Positions 1-10,053 of a stretch of 64,000 nt of DNA are shown here, one piece after another; positions within the stretch are counted from its first letter, which is position 1; each line of letters begins with the position of its first letter. Below the pieces are notes generated by a model that was given only the letters and a program-made list of their open reading frames with translations, had not been told where the DNA came from and searched no databases. The position numbers and the translations under genes were made by a program. The stretch lies in NCBI RefSeq assembly GCF_000826655.1, contig NZ_JXJO01000016.1:1-64000 (forward strand), written 5' to 3'. The stretch comes from Psychroserpens damuponensis. Lineage in GTDB: Bacteria; Bacteroidota; Bacteroidia; Flavobacteriales; Flavobacteriaceae.

Positions 1-569
1 GAACAGGAAACTGGTATACTTTCATAGGGTCTGGTAGTGATATGTCTATCTTAAGTACTTGTGATATGACTAATTATGATTCAAGAATTGTAGTATTTAC
101 AGATTCTGGAGCAACTTTTGTAGCCCAAAACGATGATGGAACTGGATGTTCAGGATTTTCATCAGAGCTTAACTTTTACGCTGAATCTGGTGTTGAGTAC
201 CAAGTGTTTATTACAGGTTTTAGTGAAATTAGTGTAGGGGCTTATGAATTAAGTTTAAATTGTGTATCGAGTTTTAGAGAATCTGAGGTTCCTATTGAAG
301 ACGTAAAAATCGATTTCACTGCTTACCCAGTACCATTTGATAATGAAGTAAACATTGCTTACTCATTTGAATTTGATACAGATGTAACAATCGAGTTATA
401 TGATACTAAAGGTTTACAAGTCTTTAGCACAACTAACAAGAACTATGTTGCAGGCTCTAAAGATGTATCAACGTTTGATTTATCTAGATACTCAAGTCAA
501 ATGTTCTATGTAACGTTAACTACAAGTCAAGGTAAAGTCACTAAGAAGATTGTTTCTTCTGGTAAATAA
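1..569 (+). CDS. C-terminal part of a secreted T9SS-sorted protein (5' truncated by window edge)
   Basis: The reading frame is open from base 3 with no start visible, so this is the tail of a larger protein; the first ATG at 42 is internal. The visible N-terminal part (GNWYTFIGSG, then STCD...YDSRIVVF) resembles pre-peptidase-type beta-sandwich domains found in repeats in Bacteroidetes exoproteins. The last ~80 residues, beginning near AYPVPFDNEVNI and ending in GKVTKKIVSSGK, form a type A C-terminal sorting domain, which targets proteins through the outer membrane by type IX secretion. A strong intrinsic terminator follows 44 bases after the stop. The catalytic or binding function of the missing N-terminal portion cannot be told. 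Confidence 0.85.
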   Translation, partial: TGNWYTFIGSGSDMSILSTCDMTNYDSRIVVFTDSGATFVAQNDDGTGCSGFSSELNFYAESGVEYQVFITGFSEISVGAYELSLNCVSSFRESEVPIEDVKIDFTAYPVPFDNEVNIAYSFEFDTDVTIELYDTKGLQVFSTTNKNYVAGSKDVSTFDLSRYSSQMFYVTLTTSQGKVTKKIVSSGK

Positions 570-612
570 GCATTGATAAATAATTAGAGAAAATTCTCTA
601 AGGGTGTAAATT

Positions 613-642
613 AAAGGCAGCTATTTATAGCTGCCTTTTTTT
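613..642 (+). terminator. Intrinsic terminator of the T9SS protein gene
   Basis: Perfect 11-bp stem AAAGGCAGCTA / TAGCTGCCTTT with a 4-base TTTA loop, followed by a T run. It lies just downstream of the stop at 569. Confidence 0.85.
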
Positions 643-792
643 TGTGCCCAAGTTTTTCTACGGAAATGTGACGCATAAAAAATTAGTCTTTTTTAAGAAA
701 TAGGTTGAGTATAGGCAACATTTCCGAATAAAACATAGAAACCCATAAGCAATACAATGGCATGATTAAAATTTCCGAAGGAAGAAAATTAT

Positions 793-1161
793 TTATTTAG
801 TTACTGAATTTGCCCACTCTATGGCTTTGTCTAAATCACTAAATATTTCAAAAGGTTTGTTGTTTAAAAATAACTTCTCTATTTGTGCAGTGCTCTTAGC
901 TATGTAACTATTTGAAACCACACAAATCCCAATTAGATTATTGATTTTCGAAGTTTCTTTATATACTGCAGGGTCTACAGAGTACGAATTTATTCTATGG
1001 GTAATGTAAACAAATGGTCTGTTTTTGAAATGGATATTAGCAATTTCTTTTAGAGAGTTATTGTGATGCGCAGTTACAGTGATTCCTGTATTCATGGTAA
1101 CTATCATGTAGTATTCATAAATATGAATTTCACAAAAATCAAGTGTGATTTTATTAGTCAT
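793..1161 (-). CDS. Small STAS/SpoIIAA-like hypothetical protein
   Basis: A 122-residue soluble protein without signal peptide or membrane segment. The alternating beta/alpha pattern and the end (FLNNKPFEIFSDLDKAIEWANS) look like the STAS/SpoIIAA-like single-domain proteins common in Flavobacteriaceae, where function is usually unknown. I chose the ATG at 1161 (MTNKITLDF); a TTG 18 bases upstream would add only six residues. It lies downstream of clpC on the same strand but is separated from it by a strong terminator, so it probably has its own promoter. Family assignment is by eye and uncertain. Confidence 0.65.
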   Translation of the reverse strand: MTNKITLDFCEIHIYEYYMIVTMNTGITVTAHHNNSLKEIANIHFKNRPFVYITHRINSYSVDPAVYKETSKINNLIGICVVSNSYIAKSTAQIEKLFLNNKPFEIFSDLDKAIEWANSVTK

Positions 1162-1194
1162 GTCTTTAAAGTTAAGCAATAAAAAATTTGGAAC

Positions 1195-1227
1195 AAAAAA
1201 AAGCCTCTTAATATTAAGAGGCTTTTT
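1195..1227 (-). terminator. Terminator of clpC (palindromic)
   Basis: AGCCTCTTAAT directly abuts its reverse complement ATTAAGAGGCT (1202-1223), with A runs before and T runs after, so it can work on either strand. Its position 19 bases past the clpC stop makes it the clpC terminator. Confidence 0.85.
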
Positions 1228-1245
1228 GATTTTATCTTTAATATT

Positions 1246-3795
1246 TTAAGATTCTGTTTTGGTTTCAGATTTAACAATTTTAATAGTCAATTCATTTGAT
1301 TTGCTATCTAAATCCATGTGAATTGTGTCACCTTCTTGCAGCTGAGAGTTAATGATTTCTTCGGCAAGCGCGTCTTCAATATATTTTTGAATTGCTCTTT
1401 TTAAAGGTCTTGCACCATAATCTTTATCAAATCCTTTTTCGGCTATATAATCTTTTGCTTTTTTAGTTAATTTAAGATGATAACCTAAACCTTTAATTCT
1501 AGTCATAAGGTGTGTTAATTCAATATCAATGATTTTATTAATATCTTCTCTTTCTAGCGCATTAAAAACCATGACGTCATCAATTCTATTTAAAAACTCT
1601 GGAGCAAATGCTTTTTTAAGTGCATTTTCTATAATACTTTTTGTATTATCACTAGCTTGAGCAGATCGAGCAGAAGTGCCAAACCCCACACCTTGTCCAA
1701 AATCTTTAAGTTTTCTGGCACCAATGTTTGATGTCATTATGATGATTGTATTTCTAAAATCAATTTTGCGTCCAAGACTATCGGTTAAATAACCATCATC
1801 TAAAACTTGTAATAGCATGTTAAAAACATCAGGATGTGCTTTTTCAATTTCATCTAATAAGATGACAGCGTATGGTTTGCGACGTACTTTTTCTGTTAAT
1901 TGTCCACCTTCTTCATAGCCTACATAACCTGGAGGTGCGCCAATTAATCTAGAAATTGCAAATTTTTCCATGTATTCACTCATGTCAATTCTAACCAGAG
2001 CTTCTTCACTATCAAATAACTCACGAGCTAACACCTTAGCTAATTGCGTTTTACCAACTCCAGTTTGACCCAAAAAGATAAATGACCCGATAGGCTTGTT
2101 AGGGTCTTTAAGTCCAGCGCGATTACGCTGTATAGCTTTAACGACTTTGGCAACAGCTTCATCTTGACCTATAACTTTACCTTTAATTAATTCTGGTAAT
2201 TGGGCTAGTTTGTTACTTTCGGTTTGAGCGATTCTATTCACAGGTATACCTGTCATCATAGAAACGACATCTGCAACATTATCTTCAGAAACAATTTCTC
2301 TATTCTGTTTGGTTTCTTCTTCCCACTTTTCTTGAGCTATCGCTAGTTCTTTTTCGAGACGTTTTTCGTCATCTCTCAACTTAGCAGCCTCTTCGTATTT
2401 TTGCTTTTTAACAACAGTGTTTTTGGTTTCCTTGACTTCTTCTAATTTTTGTTCTAATTCAAGAATTTGTTTAGGTACATCAATATTGGTAATATGAACA
2501 CGAGAACCTGCTTCGTCTAAAGCATCAATAGCTTTGTCTGGTAAAAAACGTTCAGTCATATATCTATTGGTTAATTTAACGCAGGCTTCAATTGCAGCAT
2601 CTGTATAATCAACATTATGATGTTCTTCGTATTTACCTTTAATATTATTTAAAATTTCTATGGTTTCTTCTACGGTAGTTGGCTCAACAATTACTTTTTG
2701 AAAACGACGTTCTAAGGCGCCATCTTTTTCGATGTATTGTCTGTACTCATCTAAAGTTGTTGCTCCAATACATTGAATTTCTCCTCTAGCTAATGCTGGT
2801 TTAAACATGTTTGAAGCGTCTAAACTACCTGTTGCGCCACCTGCTCCAACAATAGTGTGAATTTCATCAATAAAAAGAATAATGTCATCGTTCTTTTCAA
2901 GTTCATTCATGACCGCTTTCATACGTTCTTCAAACTGTCCGCGATATTTCGTACCTGCCACTAAACTGGCAAGATCTAAAGTGACAACACGTTTATTAAA
3001 AAGTATTCTGGAGACTTTACGTTTTACAATTCTAAGCGCTAAACCTTCTGCAATTGCAGATTTACCTACGCCAGGTTCTCCAATTAATAGGGGATTATTC
3101 TTTTTACGACGACTTAATATTTGTGAAACACGTTGAATTTCTTTTTCTCGTCCTACAACTGGATCCAGTTTACCCTCTTCTGCCATAACAGTAAGGTCTC
3201 TTCCGAAGTTATCTAAAACAGGTGTCTTAGATTTCTTAGTTGATTTACCTGTGGATTGTCCAAAAGGATTTTCTTTTGCTTCATCTTCTTGATTTGGTTC
3301 ATCATCAGAAAATGATTCACTTTTTGGAATATCTAAATAATCGTCATCGTTTGTAATCATAAATTTAAATTGTTCTTTTACATTATCGTAATCAATCTTT
3401 AACTTATTTAGAAGTTTTGTAGTTGGATCGTTTTCATTTCTTAAAACACACAATAATAAATGTGCAGTATTGATTGATGTACTTTGAAATAACTTAGCTT
3501 CTAAAAAAGTAGTTTTTAAAGCGCGTTCGGCTTGTCGAGTGAGGTGTAAGTTCTTTTTTTCGTTTGAGGATATAGTGGTATTTGGGTTTGCAGGACTTAA
3601 TATCTCAACCTTTCGTCTTAAGTGGTTGAGGTCTACATCCAGTGCATTTAAAATATCTATAGCCTTACCATTACCATCACGAAGCAGGCCTAACATTAAA
3701 TGTTCAGTGCCAATAAAATCGTGACCTAATCGCAGGGCTTCTTCCTTGCTATACGCAATTACATCTTTAACTCTTGGGGAAAAATTATCATCCAT
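1246..3795 (-). CDS. clpC: ATP-dependent Clp protease ATPase subunit ClpC
   Basis: AAA+ unfoldase that feeds substrates to ClpP in the cytoplasm. Positions below count from the upstream ATG at 3813: paired N-terminal Clp repeats at about 10-155; D1 with Walker A GEPGVGKS (245-252) and Walker B LFIDEIH (~313-319); a UVR-like coiled-coil middle stretch (~465-500); D2 with Walker A GQTGVGKT (582-589), Walker B ILLDEIEKAH (~651-660) and a C-terminal D2-small domain. Length (849-855 aa) is normal for ClpC. I place the start at 3795 (MDDNFSPRVKDV, the usual family N-terminus). It is divergent from gyrA across 240 bases. It contains one TTCCGAAG copy (3201-3208). Confidence 0.97.
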   Translation of the reverse strand: MDDNFSPRVKDVIAYSKEEALRLGHDFIGTEHLMLGLLRDGNGKAIDILNALDVDLNHLRRKVEILSPANPNTTISSNEKKNLHLTRQAERALKTTFLEAKLFQSTSINTAHLLLCVLRNENDPTTKLLNKLKIDYDNVKEQFKFMITNDDDYLDIPKSESFSDDEPNQEDEAKENPFGQSTGKSTKKSKTPVLDNFGRDLTVMAEEGKLDPVVGREKEIQRVSQILSRRKKNNPLLIGEPGVGKSAIAEGLALRIVKRKVSRILFNKRVVTLDLASLVAGTKYRGQFEERMKAVMNELEKNDDIILFIDEIHTIVGAGGATGSLDASNMFKPALARGEIQCIGATTLDEYRQYIEKDGALERRFQKVIVEPTTVEETIEILNNIKGKYEEHHNVDYTDAAIEACVKLTNRYMTERFLPDKAIDALDEAGSRVHITNIDVPKQILELEQKLEEVKETKNTVVKKQKYEEAAKLRDDEKRLEKELAIAQEKWEEETKQNREIVSEDNVADVVSMMTGIPVNRIAQTESNKLAQLPELIKGKVIGQDEAVAKVVKAIQRNRAGLKDPNKPIGSFIFLGQTGVGKTQLAKVLARELFDSEEALVRIDMSEYMEKFAISRLIGAPPGYVGYEEGGQLTEKVRRKPYAVILLDEIEKAHPDVFNMLLQVLDDGYLTDSLGRKIDFRNTIIIMTSNIGARKLKDFGQGVGFGTSARSAQASDNTKSIIENALKKAFAPEFLNRIDDVMVFNALEREDINKIIDIELTHLMTRIKGLGYHLKLTKKAKDYIAEKGFDKDYGARPLKRAIQKYIEDALAEEIINSQLQEGDTIHMDLDSKSNELTIKIVKSETKTES

Positions 3796-4052
3796 ATAAA
3801 TCTCTTTCTGCATTAAAAATAATAAAATCTACCTATAAAAAGGCAAAAACTATACCTTAAATAAAGGACTGCTACTAATAGAGTGAAAAAAGTTTACAAA
3901 TTCAAAGCTTTTAACAAAAGACTTATTAAAAACACACAAGAAATTTGTTAATAAATAGTTCTAAATTTTGCATCAAAAAGACGCTTAAACACTATGGAAA
4001 TCGTTATCTTAGCCTGATTTGAAAACCTACAAAAATCTAATTTATATAATAT

Positions 4053-6593
4053 ATGGAAGAAGGAGAGAAATTGATCCCTATCAACATTGAGGATGAAATG
4101 AAATCTGCCTACATTGATTATTCAATGTCGGTCATTGTGTCACGTGCTTTACCTGATGTGAGAGATGGATTAAAACCCGTTCACAGACGCGTACTATATG
4201 GAATGCATGAACTTGGTGTTAGATCAAATACTGCTCATAAAAAATCGGCGAGAATTGTTGGTGAAGTATTAGGTAAGTACCATCCGCATGGTGATACATC
4301 TGTCTATGACGCTATGGTTCGTATGGCTCAAGAGTGGAGTTTACGATATATGCTAGTTGATGGACAAGGAAACTTTGGTTCTATTGATGGAGATAGTCCT
4401 GCAGCAATGCGTTATACTGAGGCTAGAATGAAGAAGATATCTGAAGAAATGTTAGCAGATATAGATAAAGAAACTGTGGATCATAAGTTGAATTTTGATG
4501 ATACTTTACAAGAGCCTACAGTACTTCCAACTAGAATTCCTGGGTTATTAGTTAATGGAGCATCAGGTATTGCAGTAGGTATGGCAACCAATATGCCTCC
4601 ACATAACTTATCTGAAGTTATAGATGGTACAATAGCATACGTTGAAAATAACGATATTGAGATCGATGAATTAATTCAGCATATAAAAGCTCCAGATTTT
4701 CCAACTGGAGGAACAATTTATGGTTATGATGGTGTACGTGAAGCTTTTAAAACTGGACGTGGACGAATTGTCATACGAGGAAATGCAAGAATAGAAGAAG
4801 TACAAGGAAGAGAAAGTATTGTAGTTACTGAAATTCCTTATCAAGTTAATAAGGCAGACATGATTAAAAAAACTGCCGATTTAATAAATGATAAAAAAAT
4901 AGATGGTATTTCTCTCATTAGAGATGAATCTGATAGAAACGGAATGCGTATCGTTTATGTGTTAAAACGAGACTCAATCCCTAACATCGTATTAAATATG
5001 TTGTATAAGTATACAGCATTACAATCTTCTTTTAGTGTAAATAATATTGCTTTGGTTAATGGACGACCACAATTATTGAATCTAAAAGAAATGATTCATT
5101 ACTTTGTTGAGCATAGACATGAAGTTGTAGTAAGACGTACAAAATACGAATTACGCAAAGCGGAAGAAAGAGCACACATTTTAGAAGGCTTAATTATAGC
5201 TTCAGATAATATAGATGAAGTTATAGCACTTATTCGTGCATCTTCAAATGCAGAGGAAGCAAGAGCTAAATTGATTGAACGTTTTGAACTTTCAGAAATA
5301 CAGGCCAAAGCAATCGTAGAAATGCGATTACGTCAACTTACGGGATTAGAACAAGATAAATTGCGTAATGAGTATGATGAATTAATGAAAACCATCGAAG
5401 ATTTAAAAGATATTCTTGATAAAAGAGAACGTCGTTACGACATTATTAAAGAAGAACTTTTAGTTATTAAAGATAAATACGGTGATGATCGTCGCTCTTT
5501 AATTGAATATGCAGGTGGAGATTTAAGTATTGAGGATATGATTCCTGATGAGCAGGTCGTTATTACTATTTCTCATGCAGGATACATTAAGAGAACATCA
5601 CTTACTGAATACAAAACACAAAATAGAGGAGGTGTTGGACAAAAAGCATCAACCACTCGTAATGAAGATTTCTTAGAACATTTATTTGTAGGTACAAACC
5701 ATCAATATATGTTGTTCTTTACACAAAAAGGAAAATGTTTCTGGATGCGTGTTTATGAAATACCAGAAGGAAGTAAAACTTCAAAAGGTAGAGCAATTCA
5801 AAATTTAATAAATATTGAGCAGGATGACAAAGTCATGGCTTTTATCTGTACTCAAGATTTAAAGGATGAAGAATATATCAATAGTCATTATGTGATCATG
5901 GCTACTAAAAAAGGTCAAGTTAAGAAAACAGCTTTAGAACAATATTCTAGACCTCGTACCAATGGTATTAATGCTATTACTATTAAGGAAGATGATGAGT
6001 TACTAGAAGCGAAACTTACCACAGGAAACAGTCAAGTTATGTTAGCTCTAAAATCTGGTAAAGCCATTAGATTTGAAGAAGAAAAAACGAGACCAATGGG
6101 AAGAAATGCTTCTGGAGTAAGAGGTATACGCTTAAATAATGATAGCGATGAAGTAATCGGTATGGTTGCTATTGAAAACTCACAAGAAGAATCTGTTTTA
6201 GTTGTTTCTGAAAATGGCTACGGAAAACGAAGCTATATAGATGATCCAGAAGATGGAGAAGCTATTTATAGAATCACTAATCGTGGAGGAAAAGGAGTAA
6301 AAACGATTTCTGTTACAGAGAAAACAGGACATTTAGTTGCCATAAAAACAGTAACAGATGAAGATGATTTAATGATTATAAATAAATCAGGAATAGCTAT
6401 TAGAATGGCCGTAGCAGACTTGAGGGTTATGGGTAGAGCAACACAAGGTGTGAAGCTTATTAATCTAAAAGGAAATGATTCTATCGCAGCAGTAGCTAAA
6501 GTAATGAAAGAAGATGAAGAAGAAGTTGAAGGTGTTGATATTGAAAATATTAACGAAAATGGCACAACTCTTGATTCTAACGAAGAAGAATAA
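4053..6593 (+). CDS. gyrA: DNA gyrase subunit A
   Basis: Breakage-reunion subunit of gyrase, which negatively supercoils DNA as GyrA2GyrB2. The N-terminal winged-helix/tower domain carries the catalytic tyrosine (Y121, in AMRYTEARM). The quinolone-determining loop reads [10 protein letters not shown], so the residue equivalent to E. coli Ser83 is Thr, which I believe is the wild-type state in flavobacteria. A C-terminal beta-pinwheel contains the GyrA box TNRGGKG at about 741-747. The tail is acidic (DEEEVEG...SNEEE). 846 aa, full length. The TPR gene follows 27 bases downstream and is probably cotranscribed. Confidence 0.98.
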   Translation: MEEGEKLIPINIEDEMKSAYIDYSMSVIVSRALPDVRDGLKPVHRRVLYGMHELGVRSNTAHKKSARIVGEVLGKYHPHGDTSVYDAMVRMAQEWSLRYMLVDGQGNFGSIDGDSPAAMRYTEARMKKISEEMLADIDKETVDHKLNFDDTLQEPTVLPTRIPGLLVNGASGIAVGMATNMPPHNLSEVIDGTIAYVENNDIEIDELIQHIKAPDFPTGGTIYGYDGVREAFKTGRGRIVIRGNARIEEVQGRESIVVTEIPYQVNKADMIKKTADLINDKKIDGISLIRDESDRNGMRIVYVLKRDSIPNIVLNMLYKYTALQSSFSVNNIALVNGRPQLLNLKEMIHYFVEHRHEVVVRRTKYELRKAEERAHILEGLIIASDNIDEVIALIRASSNAEEARAKLIERFELSEIQAKAIVEMRLRQLTGLEQDKLRNEYDELMKTIEDLKDILDKRERRYDIIKEELLVIKDKYGDDRRSLIEYAGGDLSIEDMIPDEQVVITISHAGYIKRTSLTEYKTQNRGGVGQKASTTRNEDFLEHLFVGTNHQYMLFFTQKGKCFWMRVYEIPEGSKTSKGRAIQNLINIEQDDKVMAFICTQDLKDEEYINSHYVIMATKKGQVKKTALEQYSRPRTNGINAITIKEDDELLEAKLTTGNSQVMLALKSGKAIRFEEEKTRPMGRNASGVRGIRLNNDSDEVIGMVAIENSQEESVLVVSENGYGKRSYIDDPEDGEAIYRITNRGGKGVKTISVTEKTGHLVAIKTVTDEDDLMIINKSGIAIRMAVADLRVMGRATQGVKLINLKGNDSIAAVAKVMKEDEEEVEGVDIENINENGTTLDSNEEE

Positions 6594-6620
6594 ATACATT
6601 AACAATTAAAATAACTAATA

Positions 6621-7895
6621 ATGAAAAAACAGTTTATAGTTGCACTTGCAATGTTAGTAAGTACACTTACTTTTTCACAAAAGAGCGAACTTAAAACAGC
6701 AGAAAAGGCAATCAAATCAGGTAATTTTGCAGATGCTAAATCAGCAATTAATTCTGCAGAGTCACTAATAGCTAATGCAGATGACAAATTAAAAGCTAAA
6801 TATTATTTCCTCAAAGGGCAGGCATTATATGCTAATGGTACTGGGTCAAACTCAGATATTGATAAAGCAATTGAGAGCTTTGATATGGTGCAAGAAGTTG
6901 AAGGTTCTTCTAAAGGAAAGTATGGTTCAACTATTAAAGATCTTAAGTCTCAAATGCTTAATAATTTTTTAACTAAAGCTAATGCAGCATTGCAAAGCAA
7001 AGATTATCCAACGTCATCTTCTGGTTTTGAAAAGGCATACCGTATGTCTCCAAAAGATACATTATATTTATATTATGCAGCTTCAACTGCAGTAACGGGT
7101 CAGGATTATAATACGTCATTAAAGTATTATGAGGAACTTAGAGATTTAAAATTTACAGGTATAGGTACAGAGTATAATGCTGTAAATAAAGAGTCTGGTG
7201 AAGTAGAAACTTTCAGTAATAAATCATTAAGAGATTTATCTGTAAGAGCAGGTACACATACAGCTCCTAAAGAAAACAAAACAGAATCTAAGTCGGCCGA
7301 AATTGTAAAAAACATAGCACTAATTCATTTAAGTAATGGTGATAACGAAAAAGCTATTGAGGCCATGAAATTAGCTAGAGAACAAAATCCTGATGATTTA
7401 GGATTATTAATTTCTGAAGCTAACGTTCAATTAAAAATGGGTAACAAAGATCGTTTTAAAGAACTTATGGAAGAAGCGACAGTTAAAGATCCAGATAACG
7501 CTGAATTACAATATAATTTAGGTGTTATTGCAGCAGAAGCAGGAGAAAAAGAGGCTGCAATGAAGTATTATGAGAAAGCAATTGCTTTAGATCCTTCGTA
7601 TGCTGATGCTTACAATAATATGGCAGTTCTAATTTTAGCAGATGAAGGTGCAATTGTAGAAGAAATGAATTCTCTAGGTAATTCAAGTGCTGATAATAAG
7701 CGTTATGATGAGTTAAGAGCAAAGAGAACTGAGATCTTTGAATCGGCAATTCCGTATTTAGAAACAACTTTAAAGCTAAAACCTAAAGATATTCAAGCTG
7801 TTCAAACCTTGATGAATATTTATAGAGGTAGTGGGCAAACAGATAAGTATAAAGAGATGAAAGCTAAACTTGAAACATTAGAAGCTGGAAACTAA
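6621..7895 (+). CDS. Exported tetratricopeptide-repeat protein
   Basis: 424 residues with a clear signal peptide (MKKQFIVALAMLVSTLTFSQ), so it is probably periplasmic. TPR helices occur throughout; the best ones are near the C-terminus (AELQYNLGVIAAEAGEKEAA, then YYEKAIALDPSYADAYNNMA). TPRs form protein-interaction scaffolds; the partner is unknown. It sits 27 bases downstream of gyrA with no terminator between, an arrangement I believe recurs in Flavobacteriaceae, and ends at a strong bidirectional terminator. Composition and codon use look like its neighbours. Confidence 0.9.
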   Translation: MKKQFIVALAMLVSTLTFSQKSELKTAEKAIKSGNFADAKSAINSAESLIANADDKLKAKYYFLKGQALYANGTGSNSDIDKAIESFDMVQEVEGSSKGKYGSTIKDLKSQMLNNFLTKANAALQSKDYPTSSSGFEKAYRMSPKDTLYLYYAASTAVTGQDYNTSLKYYEELRDLKFTGIGTEYNAVNKESGEVETFSNKSLRDLSVRAGTHTAPKENKTESKSAEIVKNIALIHLSNGDNEKAIEAMKLAREQNPDDLGLLISEANVQLKMGNKDRFKELMEEATVKDPDNAELQYNLGVIAAEAGEKEAAMKYYEKAIALDPSYADAYNNMAVLILADEGAIVEEMNSLGNSSADNKRYDELRAKRTEIFESAIPYLETTLKLKPKDIQAVQTLMNIYRGSGQTDKYKEMKAKLETLEAGN

Positions 7896-7910
7896 AAAGA
7901 TTATTGATAA

Positions 7911-7949
7911 AAAAAAGCGATTAGAAATTCTAATCGCTTTTTTTTTTAT
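7911..7949. terminator. Bidirectional terminator between convergent genes
   Basis: GCGATTAGAA / TTCTAATCGC stem with one central base, flanked by A6 and T9+. It separates the TPR gene (+) from the NlpC/P60 gene (-), whose stop is at 7950. Confidence 0.88.
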
Positions 7950-8699
7950 TTATATTATTTTTTTTATAACTCTTAATTTGTGCGTGTGTATTCGCTTGTC
8001 TACATTGTAAATGCCTGAGTGGTCAATTCTGTCAATTCTAACTTTACCATGTGCATGAATAATATAGTTGTCTTCCATAATGATACCAACATGAACAATT
8101 TGACCATCTTGATTATCAAAAAAAGCTAAATCTCCTGGTTCACTTTCTTCAATAAAACTTAATGCTTGTCCTTGGGTAGCTTGTTGAGATGCGTCTCTCA
8201 AAATATGATACCCATTTAATTTATACACCATTTGGGTAAAACCAGAACAATCTATTCCAAAAGGGGTTTTTCCTCCCCAAAGGTATGGTGCATTAAGATA
8301 GTTAAATGCGGTTTTAATAAGGTTAGATTTGTCATTTTTACTATTGATAGAGTGTCCATCAAATGTATGGTTTAAAATGTCTAATCCATTTAAAGAAGAT
8401 CCTAAAGGAATTGTATATAAATTATTATTATCATCCTGAACGTATTCTATGAGATCTAATGATAACCTATGATTCTCACTAGTAATGTTCTTGTAATTTT
8501 CTTCAGTAATTTCTAAATATTGTTTGTTATCTATCCACCCTTCATACTTATCAAATGCTAACCTAATTTTACTCCAAGATTTGCGCTGCTCTAGAACCTT
8601 AAAGATTTCTCCATACAGAACTTGTGAAACAAGCTCTGTTGGATCACTAGGTTCAATTCTAAGAGGGACAATGCTTAGATTACAAATTCCGTATTGCAT
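7950..8699 (-). CDS. NlpC/P60-family (C40) cysteine peptidase
   Basis: Cell-wall-type hydrolase of 249 aa. Residues ~1-70 form an SH3b-like domain (SIVPLRIEPSDPTELVSQVL... WSKIRLAFDKYEGW). Residues ~125-245 form the NlpC/P60 domain with catalytic Cys151 (GIDCSGFTQ), His203 (IVHVGII) and a third polar residue near His215/217 (IIHAHG). No signal peptide is visible, so it is either cytoplasmic (peptide recycling, like YkfC-type gamma-D-glutamyl-L-diamino acid endopeptidases) or exported without a classical leader. It begins 9 bases after the thiolase stop on the same strand, so the two are probably one operon. Confidence 0.9.
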   Translation of the reverse strand: MQYGICNLSIVPLRIEPSDPTELVSQVLYGEIFKVLEQRKSWSKIRLAFDKYEGWIDNKQYLEITEENYKNITSENHRLSLDLIEYVQDDNNNLYTIPLGSSLNGLDILNHTFDGHSINSKNDKSNLIKTAFNYLNAPYLWGGKTPFGIDCSGFTQMVYKLNGYHILRDASQQATQGQALSFIEESEPGDLAFFDNQDGQIVHVGIIMEDNYIIHAHGKVRIDRIDHSGIYNVDKRIHTHKLRVIKKII

Positions 8700-8708
8700 T
8701 ACTGTATT

Positions 8709-9887
8709 TTAGTTGCGTTCAATTACAATAGCAGAAGCTCCACCACCACCATTACAAATAGCAGCTGCTCCAATTTTGGCTTCGTTTTGTTGTAAAACAC
8801 TTAATAGGGTAATAATAATTCTTACTCCAGAACAACCTAAAGGATGTCCTAATGAAACAGCTCCACCGTTTACATTGACATTACTATCATTTAAGCCTAA
8901 TATTTTCATGTTAGCTAAACCAACTACAGAAAATGCTTCATTAAATTCAAAATAATCAACATCATCTAACGATATTCCAGCTTTATCAATAGCTTTTGGT
9001 AACGCTTTAGCAGGAGACGTAGTAAACCATTCTGGCTCTTGTGCAGCATCTGCATAACTTTTAATTGTAGCTAAAGGGGTTAGACCTAATTCATTAGCTT
9101 TTTCTAAACTCATTAAAACCATTGCACCAGCTCCATCATTAATTGTAGATGCGTTTGCAGCAGTTACAGTACCCTCTTTAGTAAATGCAGGTCGTAAAGC
9201 TGGTATTTTTTCCATTTTTACATTACTAAATTCTTCATCTTTAGAAACGGTAATTGGCTCACCACGACGTTGAGGTACTTCGACAGGTACAACTTCATCG
9301 TCAAACTTGCCAGCTTCCCAAGCCGCTGCAGATCTTTTATAAGATTGAATAGCATAATTATCTTGGTCTTCTCTAGAAAATTCATATTCTGTAGCACATG
9401 CATCTGCACAAACACCCATTGCATTTTCATCGTAAGCATCTACCAATCCATCTTTTTGCATCCCATCTATTAAAGATGCAGGTCCAAATTTTGTAGCAGA
9501 TCTAGCGTGGAAGTAATGAGGTATTAAACTCATGTTTTCCATTCCTCCAGCAACAACTATATCTGTATCACCTAGTGCAATAGATTGAGCAGCTTGCATA
9601 ACAGCTTTCATTCCAGATGCGCAAACTTTATTAATCGTTGTGCACGGAACGGTATCAGGTATACCAGCATAAATGGCTGCTTGTCTAGCAGGCGCTTGAC
9701 CAGTTCCAGCTTGCACAACATTTCCCATCAATACTTCTTCAACCAATTCTGGTTTCAAATTGATTTTATCTAATGCTCCTTTTATAGCTATTGCTCCAAG
9801 TCTTGGTGCAGGAATTGTTGATAATGCTCCTAAAAAACTTCCAATTGGAGTTCTTGCAGTTGATACGATAACGACCTTTCTACTCAT
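8709..9887 (-). CDS. Acetyl-CoA C-acetyltransferase (thiolase)
   Basis: Condenses two acetyl-CoA to acetoacetyl-CoA, or thiolytically cleaves the reverse reaction; cytoplasmic. 392 aa, the normal length. The nucleophile is Cys89 (INKVCASGMK); the GHPLG motif has His348 and the C-terminal CNGGGG has the general-base Cys378; NEAF is also present. It resembles biosynthetic/degradative tetrameric thiolases (AtoB/PhaA type); which pathway it serves is not evident, because its only operon partner is the NlpC/P60 gene. A TAATTTTG -7-type element lies just upstream. Confidence 0.94.
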   Translation of the reverse strand: MSRKVVIVSTARTPIGSFLGALSTIPAPRLGAIAIKGALDKINLKPELVEEVLMGNVVQAGTGQAPARQAAIYAGIPDTVPCTTINKVCASGMKAVMQAAQSIALGDTDIVVAGGMENMSLIPHYFHARSATKFGPASLIDGMQKDGLVDAYDENAMGVCADACATEYEFSREDQDNYAIQSYKRSAAAWEAGKFDDEVVPVEVPQRRGEPITVSKDEEFSNVKMEKIPALRPAFTKEGTVTAANASTINDGAGAMVLMSLEKANELGLTPLATIKSYADAAQEPEWFTTSPAKALPKAIDKAGISLDDVDYFEFNEAFSVVGLANMKILGLNDSNVNVNGGAVSLGHPLGCSGVRIIITLLSVLQQNEAKIGAAAICNGGGGASAIVIERN

Positions 9888-9914
9888 TTTTTTTTTTGTT
9901 TTATTTTCTTATTG

Positions 9915-9922
9915 CAAAATTA
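9915..9922 (-). promoter_or_regulatory. Candidate -7 promoter element of the thiolase operon
   Basis: On the minus strand this reads TAATTTTG, matching the Bacteroidetes housekeeping -7 consensus TAnnTTTG, 28 bases before the thiolase ATG. No good -33 TTG was found, so support is moderate. Confidence 0.35.
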
Positions 9923-9981
9923 ATCATTTTTTAATTAAATAGGAGCTTAGTTATAATAACATCAATTCTATTATATTTTCT

Positions 9982-9989
9982 TACTTTTG
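9982..9989 (+). promoter_or_regulatory. Candidate -7 promoter element of the 7TM-HD gene
   Basis: TACTTTTG matches TAnnTTTG and lies 64 bases before the ATG of the phosphodiesterase gene. No convincing -33 element is visible. Confidence 0.35.
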
Positions 9990-10053
9990 AAAGCCTAAGC
10001 TATCAGTTTAAAAAGCATTTTTGATTTAATTTGAGTGCTTAAATTTTTTTTAA

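Noticed and set aside
4290-4311. GyrA Thr at the E. coli Ser83 position as quinolone-resistance mutation
   Set aside because: Thr is, to my knowledge, the normal residue in flavobacterial GyrA; no claim of resistance is warranted.
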